Source of the DNA: an uncultured Ruminococcus sp.
Lineage (GTDB): Bacteria > Bacillota > Clostridia > Oscillospirales > Acutalibacteraceae
Direction: 5' to 3'
NCBI GenBank assembly: GCA_902773245.1
Contig: CACYDY010000195.1
Location: forward strand, 1 to 10,597
Length of the DNA: 10,597 bases
Each line of letters starts with the position of its first letter. Positions within the stretch are counted from its first letter, which is position 1. Of this stretch, positions 1 through 5,719 are shown piece after piece. The notes below the pieces were generated by a model. It saw only the letters and a list, made by a program, of their open reading frames with translations, was not told where the DNA came from and searched no databases. The position numbers and the translations under genes are program-made.

Positions 1-10
1 AAATAACAGT

Positions 11-46
11 AAAACAAAAAGGCAAACCAAAAATCGGTTTGCCTTT
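11..46 (-). terminator. Rho-independent terminator of pckG
   Basis: An 11-bp perfect stem (18-28 with 36-46, AAAGGCAAACC on the plus strand) closes a 7-nt loop. Read on the minus strand it is followed by a T-rich tail (TTTTTGTTTT), the classic intrinsic terminator layout, about 30 nt past the pckG stop codon. On the plus strand the stem is followed by only a short T run, so its main direction is minus. Confidence 0.9.
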
Positions 47-74
47 AATATTTATGTTAAATTATCAACAGAAA

Positions 75-1847
75 TTACTCAGCAGCAGCAAGTCTTGCCT
101 TAAGACCCTCAAGCTCGTCTGAAAGCTCCTTCGGAAGCTTGTCACCGAAAATCTTGTAGTAGTTGGCAATCTCTTCTGTTTCAGCTGTCCATCTCTCTTT
201 GTCAACAACAAGAATCTTCTTGAGTGTTTCGATATCCATGTCGAGTCCCTCAAGGTTGATATCCTCAGGTCTCGGAACATATCCGATAGGTGTTTCCAAA
301 GCCTCAGCCTTGCCCTCACATCTCTTGAGAATCCACTCGAGAACACGGAAGTTGTCGCCGAATCCCGGCCACATGAAGTTGCCTTCTTCGTCAAGACGGA
401 ACCAGTTAACGTTGAAGATCTTCGGAGCCTTGTCGCCAAGGATCTCGCCCATCTCACACCAGTGCTTGAAGTAGTCACCCATGTGATAGCCGCAGAACGG
501 AAGCATAGCCATAGGATCGTGTCTGAGCTGACCAACAGCACCTGTAGCGGCAGCTGTAGTTTCGGAAGCCATGATAGAACCTACGAATACACCGTTGTTC
601 CAGTTTCTTGACTGATATACGAGCGGAGTTGTTGTTGCGCGTCTGCCGCCGAAGATAATAGCGGAAATCGGAACACCCGATACATCGTTGAACTTGTCGC
701 TGATGCATGGGCAATTTACAGCAGGAGCTGTGAAACGGCTGTTCGGGTGAGCGCCCTTAATGTCAGATGTCTTACCGTTCCAAGGCTCGCCTGTCCAGTC
801 GATCGCATTCTCAGGAGGATTTTTGTCAAGACCTTCCCACCAAACTGTGTTTGTGTCGAGGTTGAGGGCTACGTTTGTAAAGATAGTACCCTTTCTTGTG
901 GAAGCAAGCGCATTCGGGTTAGATTTATTGTTTGTACCCGGTGCAACGCCGAAGAAGCCGTTCTCGGGGTTGATAGCCCAAAGTCTGCCGTCCGGACCCT
1001 TGCGCATCCAAGCGATATCATCACCGACAGTTCTTACTTTATATCCTGCGTCAAGATAGCTCTTCGGAGGAATGAGCATAGCCAGGTTTGTTTTACCGCA
1101 AGCTGACGGGAATGCGCCTGTAACATACTTTGTTTCGCCCTCGGGATTTTCGATACCGAGGATAAGCATATGCTCAGCCATCCACTCGTTGTTCTTTCCG
1201 AGGTAAGATGCGATTCTGAGTGCGAAGCACTTCTTGCCGAGAAGAACGTTTCCGCCGTAAGCAGAGTTTACGGAGATAATGTAGTTGTCCTCAGGGAACT
1301 GAGTAATATATCTCTTCTCGGGATCAATGTCACATGAGCAGTGAAGTCCCTTGATCCAATTTTCGCTGTCGCCGAGAACCTCTTCAACCTTTGCGCCAAC
1401 TCTTGTCATGATAGACATATTGAGTACAACATAAAGAGAGTCTGTTACTTCATAGCCGATCTGAGCGAGAGGTGAGCCGATAGGACCCATTGAATAAGGA
1501 ATAACGTACATTGTACGACCCTTGTAAGAACCTCTTGCGATATCGAAAAGCATCTTGTAAGCTGCCTGCGGCTCCATCCAGTGGTTAGTAGGACCGCAGT
1601 CCTCTTCTTTTCTGCAGCAGATGAATGTTCTTGCCTCAACACGAGCAACGTCATTCGGTCTTGTTCTGTGGAGATAGCAGTCAGGGAGAAGCTCCTCGTT
1701 AAGCTTGATCATCTCGCCTGTTGAAACAGCCTGAGCTTTAAAAGCTGCGAGCTGCTCGGCAGAGCCGTCAACCCAAACAACGTTATCAGGTGTAACAAGT
1801 TCTTTCATTTCTTCAATCCATGAAAGTACGGATTTGTTATTAGTCAT
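75..1847 (-). CDS. pckG: Phosphoenolpyruvate carboxykinase (GTP)
   Basis: Cytosolic enzyme interconverting oxaloacetate + GTP and phosphoenolpyruvate + CO2 + GDP, linking C4 acids to glycolysis/gluconeogenesis. The 590-aa product has the usual length of the GTP-type family (about 600 aa). Visible signatures: substrate-loop YGG (197-199); metal ligands fitting K206 and H226; the family P-loop AFPSACGKTNLA (245-256) with the hyper-reactive Cys250 and Lys252; kinase-2-like VGDDIAW (274-280); HPNSRF (367-372); and FGGRR (399-403). The ATP-dependent family is shorter and lacks this Cys-containing P-loop. The start was placed at 1847 because GAAAGGAG lies 9 nt upstream; an in-frame ATG 20 codons earlier lacks such a site, overlaps the promoter and would add a non-family N-terminus. 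The gene is monocistronic, with its own promoter and terminator. In fermenting anaerobes this enzyme often runs in the carboxylating direction towards succinate; that is inference here. Confidence 0.98.
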   Translation of the reverse strand: MTNNKSVLSWIEEMKELVTPDNVVWVDGSAEQLAAFKAQAVSTGEMIKLNEELLPDCYLHRTRPNDVARVEARTFICCRKEEDCGPTNHWMEPQAAYKMLFDIARGSYKGRTMYVIPYSMGPIGSPLAQIGYEVTDSLYVVLNMSIMTRVGAKVEEVLGDSENWIKGLHCSCDIDPEKRYITQFPEDNYIISVNSAYGGNVLLGKKCFALRIASYLGKNNEWMAEHMLILGIENPEGETKYVTGAFPSACGKTNLAMLIPPKSYLDAGYKVRTVGDDIAWMRKGPDGRLWAINPENGFFGVAPGTNNKSNPNALASTRKGTIFTNVALNLDTNTVWWEGLDKNPPENAIDWTGEPWNGKTSDIKGAHPNSRFTAPAVNCPCISDKFNDVSGVPISAIIFGGRRATTTPLVYQSRNWNNGVFVGSIMASETTAAATGAVGQLRHDPMAMLPFCGYHMGDYFKHWCEMGEILGDKAPKIFNVNWFRLDEEGNFMWPGFGDNFRVLEWILKRCEGKAEALETPIGYVPRPEDINLEGLDMDIETLKKILVVDKERWTAETEEIANYYKIFGDKLPKELSDELEGLKARLAAAE

Positions 1848-1895
1848 TTCTATTAACTCCTTTCGGCCAAAACCTTGGCTCTTTGATACAATTTG

Positions 1896-1924
1896 ATTAT
1901 ACAACATATTTTGAATTAATTCAA
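1896..1924 (-). promoter_or_regulatory. Sigma-A-type promoter of pckG with palindrome over the -35 box
   Basis: On the minus strand a perfect TATAAT (1901-1896) lies exactly 17 bp downstream of TTGAAT (1924-1919, 4/6 match to TTGACA). It predicts a transcript start near 1889 and a leader of about 40 nt that carries the AAAGGAG site (1857-1863). A perfect 14-bp palindrome, TTGAATTAATTCAA (1911-1924), covers the -35 box and part of the spacer and could be an operator; no protein is assigned. Confidence 0.75.
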
Positions 1925-2239
1925 TATCAAAATTTCATTTTTTACTAATTTTTATAATCAGTTCACTAATATTGTCATTTACTGGAAATTTTTTCTTCTA
2001 CTAAAGTGCATTTTGCTTAATTCTATCTTTGAAATTTGTTACATTTAACAATCATTGTTTTTTTTGACAGAGATAATTAAAATATTTTGATTTTTGTTTG
2101 ATAATTATGATTATTTTGTATAGTTAGACATATCAAACTTGATTTTTACATAATCAAATATTTCACCGTATCGAAGCGGACTTTGCCATAACCTCAATTG
2201 GCAGTCAAGAATTATTAGTTTCAAAAAATTTCATACCGA
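1925..2239. other. AT-rich non-coding spacer between tsaD and pckG
   Basis: About 315 bases without a credible gene. The stretch is very AT-rich and contains several TTGAT/ATCAA pentamers, including the inverted pair ATCAA-AC-TTGAT at 2132-2143. A weak hairpin (TGCCA 2184-2188 with TGGCA 2199-2203, extended by GAC/GTC) lies just downstream of tsaD but has no U tract, so it is not a clear terminator. No tsaD terminator is obvious. Long upstream regulation of pckG is possible but unproven. Confidence 0.6.
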
Positions 2240-3250
2240 TCAGCCATTTTCGATCGACATAGTTGCAGCCGCATTCAAATCAAGATCGGCGATATTTCCG
2301 TCAAGATATTCATAGTATGCCTGTGCGCCAACCATCGCCCCGTTATCACCGCAAAGCTTCAGTTCGGGCTTATACAGCGAAAAGCCGCATTTTTTGCACT
2401 CGGCTTCCAAACGTCTTCTCAAAAGAGAGTTCGCCGAAACACCGCCTGCAATAACGATAGTGCTGTATCCAAAATCCCTTGCAGCTTTCAAAAAATTATC
2501 AACAAGACAATCCACAACTGCCTTTCGGAACGAAGCACAAAGATCTTCCGAAATGACTTGTTCACCCTTTTGTGAGACATTGTGAATAATATTTATAGCA
2601 GCCGTTTTTAGTCCGGAAAAGCTGAAATCGTAAGGAGAATCGCTGACCTTCGGGTGCGGAAGAGTATAAGCCTTATCATTTCCGTTTTCCGCAGCTTTGT
2701 CAAGATTTATTCCCCCGGGATAGGACATTCCGAGCGTTCTTGCAACCTTGTCGAAAACTTCGCCCGCCGCATCGTCACGAGTTTTTCCTATTATTTTCAT
2801 TTTTGTGTAGTCCTCGACTGCCACAATATGACTGTGTCCCCCCGATACGACAAGACACAAAAAAGGAGGTTTCAGTTCGGGATTTGTGATATAATTTGCA
2901 GCAATGTGAGATCTCAGATGATGAACCGGTATCAATGGCAATCCCGTTCCATAGGAAAGACCTTTTGCAAAATTGACACCGACAAGAAGCGCGCCGATAA
3001 GCCCCGGAGCATAAGTCACCGCAACAGCGTCCAAATCATTCAAATTCAAATCGGCTTGTGCAAGAGCCTCGCCTACCACACCTGTTATTGCCTCGGCATG
3101 ACGGCGTGAAGCAATTTCCGGCACTACACCGCCGTAAAGCTTATGTTCTTCAACCTGTGATACTACAACCGACGAAAGAACGCTTCTTCCGTCTTCAACA
3201 ACGGCAGCGGCTGTTTCGTCACAAGAGCTTTCAATTGACAAAATTTTCAT
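2240..3250 (-). CDS. tsaD: tRNA N6-adenosine threonylcarbamoyltransferase TsaD
   Basis: Transfers the threonylcarbamoyl group from TC-AMP to A37 of ANN-decoding tRNAs (t6A), working in the cytoplasm with TsaB and TsaE. The 336-aa product matches the bacterial family length. Signatures of the Kae1/TsaD ASKHA fold: N-terminal ESSCDETAAAVV (7-18), metal-binding HxxxH (His111, His115), SGGHSHI (136-142), DDAAGEVFDK (159-168), FSGLKT (211-216), GGVSAN (269-274) and the late metal ligand Asp302 in the GDN motif. The start at 3250 gives the canonical MKILSIESSCDET beginning and has AAAGGAG spaced 6 nt from the ATG. An in-frame extension of 48 codons upstream runs through the MITE-like element and is not family-like. 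It lies downstream of rimI, a common pairing in Firmicutes; tsaB and tsaE are not in the window. Confidence 0.98.
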   Translation of the reverse strand: MKILSIESSCDETAAAVVEDGRSVLSSVVVSQVEEHKLYGGVVPEIASRRHAEAITGVVGEALAQADLNLNDLDAVAVTYAPGLIGALLVGVNFAKGLSYGTGLPLIPVHHLRSHIAANYITNPELKPPFLCLVVSGGHSHIVAVEDYTKMKIIGKTRDDAAGEVFDKVARTLGMSYPGGINLDKAAENGNDKAYTLPHPKVSDSPYDFSFSGLKTAAINIIHNVSQKGEQVISEDLCASFRKAVVDCLVDNFLKAARDFGYSTIVIAGGVSANSLLRRRLEAECKKCGFSLYKPELKLCGDNGAMVGAQAYYEYLDGNIADLDLNAAATMSIENG

Positions 3251-3268
3251 TTTATTCTCCTTTATTAT

Positions 3269-3339
3269 GGGCAGTTCTAAAAGACGAATGTCGTTCAGAT
3301 GTGGTGCAGATGAGCGGCAGGGGGTTTTTAGAGGTGCCC
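3269..3339. repeat. 71-bp MITE-like element with terminal inverted repeats
   Basis: The segment begins GGGCAGTTCTAAAA on the plus strand and ends so that the minus strand reads GGGCACCTCTAAAA; the two ends match at 12 of 14 positions as inverted repeats. Direct TTAT repeats (3265-3268 and 3340-3343) flank it, as a short target-site duplication would. The interior is not coding. The end motif (GGGCACCTCTAAAAA) resembles, from memory, ends of IS5-type insertion sequences, so this may be a non-autonomous derivative or an internally deleted relic. It fills most of the 127-nt gap between rimI and tsaD. Confidence 0.5.
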
Positions 3340-3365
3340 TTATGTAATTCTTAGTAATTTCCGAA

Positions 3366-3394
3366 TAAATATCGAAGCTATATTTCCGTGTCAA
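3366..3394 (-). promoter_or_regulatory. Possible internal promoter for tsaD
   Basis: On the minus strand a perfect TTGACA (3394-3389), inside the 3' end of rimI, is followed after 17 bp by TATTTA (3371-3366), a weak -10 (3/6). It would give tsaD its own transcript with a leader of about 110 nt running through the MITE-like element. The weak -10 keeps this tentative. Confidence 0.3.
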
Positions 3395-3842
3395 AAAAAT
3401 GTGTCATTATCAATGCATTCTCGGTCGGACAGGAATAAAAGTTTTTCCTCTCCCCTACAGCTTTGAAATCAAACTTTCTATAAAGATTTATAGCGTTCAT
3501 GTTTGATACTCTGACCTCAAGAGAGATAAACTCGGCTGACTTTTCATGACATACTTCAAAAGCTTTTTTCAACAGAAGGCTTGCGGCAGAACGCCGCCTG
3601 AACTCCGGCAAAACGGCAATGTTTGCTATATAACACTCACCTGCCACAATGTGAGTCCCTATATATCCGATAATTTGATTTTCATACACAGCCACAAAGA
3701 AATAAGCCGTATCGTTTTCCAGTTCATTTTCAAAACCGCTTCTGCTCCACGGTCTTGAGAAACATTCTTTTTCCAGATCTACAAGTTCATTGATATGCTC
3801 GTGATTCATTCGTTCAATTTTCATATTGTCAAGAATTAGCAT
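3378..3842 (-). CDS. rimI: Ribosomal-protein-alanine N-acetyltransferase RimI (GNAT family)
   Basis: GNAT acetyltransferase of the RimI type, which in E. coli acetylates the N-terminal alanine of ribosomal protein S18 using acetyl-CoA. The 154-aa product has ECFSRPWS near the N-terminus (26-33), the core strand CYIANIAVLPEFR (70-82), and SLEVRVSNMNAINLYRKFDF (107-126), where Glu109 and Tyr121 keep the 12-residue spacing of the E. coli RimI catalytic Glu/Tyr pair. Odd point: the acetyl-CoA loop R/Q-x-x-G-x-G/A reads RRRSAA (82-87), with Ser at the glycine position. The start at 3842 was chosen because GGGAG lies about 11 nt upstream; it overlaps the phosphatase gene by 14 nt. An ATG at 3824 (148 aa, a more family-like N-terminus) is the alternative but lacks a clear ribosome-binding site. 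Adjacent tsaD supports the RimI assignment. Confidence 0.9.
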   Translation of the reverse strand: MLILDNMKIERMNHEHINELVDLEKECFSRPWSRSGFENELENDTAYFFVAVYENQIIGYIGTHIVAGECYIANIAVLPEFRRRSAASLLLKKAFEVCHEKSAEFISLEVRVSNMNAINLYRKFDFKAVGERKNFYSCPTENALIMTHFFDTEI

Positions 3843-4290
3843 TATTTTTAACACTCCCAATACTTTCAACAAAATCCGACAAGTCACAAAGCTTTTCCGC
3901 AAGCTCATCTCGTGTTTTTCTGTAAGTGTTAATATCACCGCCGAACGGATCGGAAACATCGCTCTTGAAAAGATATATCTTTTTCTTATCGATCCCCATA
4001 TTCAGCAGAGCGTTCGCATGATTGAGCGTCATGGGAACAAACAGATCGAACTCGTCCAAGACAGGCATCAGCGACAAAATTGACGATGAACGAAAGTATG
4101 AAATATCAATTCCCCATTCTTTCAAAACCGCTGCGGAATTATCACTTGCGGGAGAACCGCTGCATGCTGCCAATCCGCAGCTTCGGCATTCGGCATCGAG
4201 TCCTTTTTCATCGGCTATTTTCTCAAAAAGAGCTTGTGCCATCGGGCTTCTGCACGTATTCCCCGTGCAGACAAAAACAATTTTTATCAT
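3829..4290 (-). CDS. ywlE: Low-molecular-weight protein phosphatase, YwlE-like (candidate protein-arginine phosphatase)
   Basis: Cytoplasmic LMW-PTP-fold phosphatase. The 153-aa product opens with the catalytic loop VCTGNTCRSPMAQ (7-19), where Cys8 is the nucleophile and Arg14 binds phosphate. The general acid Asp114 sits in DPFGGD (114-119), followed by a YRKTRDELAEKL helix very like the end of B. subtilis YwlE. Classical tyrosine phosphatases usually have Ile or Ser before the second Cys of the loop; Thr12 here matches the Thr reported to favour phospho-arginine in YwlE. The arginine specificity is inference. The start at 4290 places the loop at the usual residue 8 and has AGGGTG a few bases upstream; an in-frame start nine codons earlier is less likely. 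It is first in the run ywlE-rimI-tsaD. No convincing promoter was found in the 4291-4431 spacer. Confidence 0.9.
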   Translation of the reverse strand: MIKIVFVCTGNTCRSPMAQALFEKIADEKGLDAECRSCGLAACSGSPASDNSAAVLKEWGIDISYFRSSSILSLMPVLDEFDLFVPMTLNHANALLNMGIDKKKIYLFKSDVSDPFGGDINTYRKTRDELAEKLCDLSDFVESIGSVKNNANS

Positions 4291-4431
4291 AAATTTCACC
4301 CTAACATTATAAAACAAAAATATATACCTTATTTTTAAGTTTTATTTTATCACACACTTATAATAAATTTGTTAACATCATAATAATTTTAATGTACGCA
4401 TCGGTTAAAATGAGTATGCGAGCTTTGCCGT

Positions 4432-4474
4432 GTAAAAACAAAAAGCTTTGCAGTCATCAGACAACAAAGCTTTT
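4432..4474 (-). terminator. Rho-independent terminator of the tRNA-Arg gene
   Basis: A 10-bp perfect stem, AAAAGCTTTG (4441-4450) with CAAAGCTTTT (4465-4474), closes a 14-nt loop. On the minus strand it is followed by TGTTTTTA. It begins three bases after the encoded CCA end of the tRNA, which suggests a single-tRNA transcript. Confidence 0.9.
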
Positions 4475-4477
4475 GCA

Positions 4478-4554
4478 TGGCGCGCTGTGAGGGACTCGAA
4501 CCCCCGACCTACTGGTTCGTAGCCAGTCACTCTATCCAGCTGAGCTAACAGCGC
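4478..4554 (-). tRNA. tRNA-Arg (anticodon ACG)
   Basis: A complete 77-nt cloverleaf with CCA encoded. Acceptor stem GCGCTGT (4554-4548) pairs with ACAGCGC (4488-4482), then discriminator G and CCA (4480-4478). The D arm contains AGCTGGATA. The anticodon stem ACTGG/CCAGT encloses the loop CTACGAA with anticodon ACG (4520-4518), and the T arm is GGGGG-TTCGAGT-CCCTC. ACG, after A34-to-I34 editing by TadA, reads the CGU, CGC and CGA arginine codons. It has its own promoter and terminator. Confidence 0.98.
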
Positions 4555-4585
4555 ATTCGTTTGATCACCTCAACGGTGCTCATAT

Positions 4586-4614
4586 ATAATAACACACTTT
4601 TTGGAAAAATGCAA
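4586..4614 (-). promoter_or_regulatory. Promoter of tRNA-Arg
   Basis: On the minus strand TTGCAT (4614-4609) and TATTAT (4591-4586, 5/6) are separated by exactly 17 bp, placing the transcript start about 25 nt before the mature tRNA 5' end. The -35 is weak (3/6), but spacing and position suit a tRNA promoter. Confidence 0.7.
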
Positions 4615-4720
4615 GCCTTTTTTTAAAATTTTTTTATTTTTTCTCAAATTTTTTTAAAACAGATTTATACAGCCAATATTTTATCTCCTATTTATAAAAA
4701 TCAAAACCACAACTCACTGT

Positions 4721-5590
4721 TTATACAGCATTCAGAACCTCAAAAAATTCTTTCGGAACAGGCGATTTCACTGTTACATTTTCGCTGCTGATCGGGTGAA
4801 TGAAGCTTATCTCTTCACAATGAAGCGCTTGTCGGTTTATAAATCTTAACGAGCCGCCATACATATCATCACCTGCAAGAGGGTGTCCTAAGTACGACAT
4901 ATGGACCCTTATCTGGTGAGTTCTTCCTGTTTCAAGACGAAACCGAGTCAAAGTATGTAAAGCTCCGTGTCTTACGGGACAATAATGCGTTACAGCATGA
5001 ACGCCGCCCTCACCGACTTCTCTTTGTATCGAATGTCCTTCTTTCAAACGAATAGGCTGATCAACCACAGAAGCTTTTTCAATGATCCCCTCACAGACAG
5101 CAACATATTTTTTTGTGACCGATTTCGGAAGAAGCGCCGCAGAATATGAGTTTTTTGCCGCAAGAACAACACCCGACGTATCTCTGTCAAGTCTGTTTAT
5201 TGCACGAAAGGTGAAATTACCGCCTTTTTCCTGTGCGTAATAAGCCGCTGCATTAGCCAATGTATCATCAATATGACCATGCACGGGGTGAACAGCCATA
5301 AACGGAGGTTTATCAAAAGCTATGACATGATCATCCTCAAAAAGGATTTTTATCGGAAGCTTCACAGGCATAATCTCATTTTTATCATCGGGCAGCGTGA
5401 GCAAAACTTCATCACCTTTATGAAGAACGTCAACAGCACGTACATGACAGCCGTTTGATGTTATCCCCTGTTCTTCAAGCTTTAGTCTTGTGAGAAGCGT
5501 TGATGAAACACCCTTGCCGTTTCTCAAAAAGTCTTTCACAAGCTTTCCGTCATAATTTTCATCAACTGTAAACTTAATTTTAATACCCAT
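4721..5590 (-). CDS. RluA-family RNA pseudouridine synthase
   Basis: Isomerises uridine to pseudouridine in structured RNA, probably 23S rRNA or tRNA. The 289-aa product has an N-terminal S4-like RNA-binding region (about residues 14-66), then the RluA catalytic domain. Motif II is NRLDRDTSG (132-140) with catalytic Asp135, and motif III is GRTHQIRVH (222-230), followed by GHPLAGDDMYGG (235-246). Length and domain order match the RluC/RluD subgroup of Firmicutes (YlyB, YjbO, YhcT relatives); which uridine it modifies cannot be told. Start supported by GAGGT 5 nt upstream of the ATG. It is transcribed divergently from the GHL10 gene. No terminator was seen before the tRNA promoter, so readthrough into the tRNA is possible. 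Confidence 0.95.
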   Translation of the reverse strand: MGIKIKFTVDENYDGKLVKDFLRNGKGVSSTLLTRLKLEEQGITSNGCHVRAVDVLHKGDEVLLTLPDDKNEIMPVKLPIKILFEDDHVIAFDKPPFMAVHPVHGHIDDTLANAAAYYAQEKGGNFTFRAINRLDRDTSGVVLAAKNSYSAALLPKSVTKKYVAVCEGIIEKASVVDQPIRLKEGHSIQREVGEGGVHAVTHYCPVRHGALHTLTRFRLETGRTHQIRVHMSYLGHPLAGDDMYGGSLRFINRQALHCEEISFIHPISSENVTVKSPVPKEFFEVLNAV

Positions 5591-5647
5591 TTTTTACCTC
5601 ATTTGACACATCGGTTTTTTTATAATTATTTAAAGAAGCTGTTTTTT

Positions 5648-5676
5648 ATCTTATGCTTAAAGCATTAGGTTGACAA
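5648..5676 (-). promoter_or_regulatory. Promoter of the pseudouridine synthase gene
   Basis: On the minus strand TTGTCA (5676-5671, 5/6) and TAAGAT (5653-5648, 4/6) are 17 bp apart, predicting a start near 5641 and a leader of about 50 nt. Its -35 box overlaps that of the divergent promoter because TTGACAA reads as TTGTCAA on the other strand. Confidence 0.5.
5653..5665. promoter_or_regulatory. Inverted repeat between divergent promoters (candidate operator)
   Basis: ATGCTT-A-AAGCAT, a 6-1-6 perfect inverted repeat, lies in the spacer of the minus-strand promoter and 4 bp before the -35 of the plus-strand promoter. Its position would allow one protein to affect both genes. No regulator is assigned; in AT-rich DNA a 13-bp repeat can also arise by chance. 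Confidence 0.35.
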
Positions 5677-5699
5677 TAAAAGGCGGTTTCGGACATATT
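5670..5699 (+). promoter_or_regulatory. Promoter of the GHL10-type gene
   Basis: A perfect TTGACA (5670-5675) is followed after 18 bp by CATATT (5694-5699, 4/6). The predicted transcript start near 5706 leaves only about 14 nt before the GTG codon, so the ribosome-binding site GAAAGGA would sit at the very 5' end of the mRNA. Confidence 0.5.
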
Positions 5700-5719
5700 A
5701 TTTCGAAAGGACGTTTGCT

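Noticed and set aside
163..1106. Open reading frames on the strand opposite pckG
   Set aside because: They lie wholly inside a strongly conserved gene, lack good ribosome-binding sites and show no family features.
1848..1907. 20-codon N-terminal extension of pckG
   Set aside because: It overlaps the -10 box and the ribosome-binding site of the chosen start and is not family-like.
2064..2069. Perfect TTGACA on the plus strand
   Set aside because: No -10 at suitable spacing and no plus-strand gene downstream.
2179..2206. Hairpin downstream of tsaD as a terminator
   Set aside because: Short stem with a bulge and no U tract on either strand.
3251..3394. 48-codon N-terminal extension of TsaD
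   Set aside because: It runs through the MITE-like element; the canonical MKILSIESSCDET start has a strong ribosome-binding site.
4306..4311. TATAAT on the minus strand before the YwlE-like gene
   Set aside because: It would start the transcript only about 10 nt before the start codon, inside the ribosome-binding site, and has no -35.
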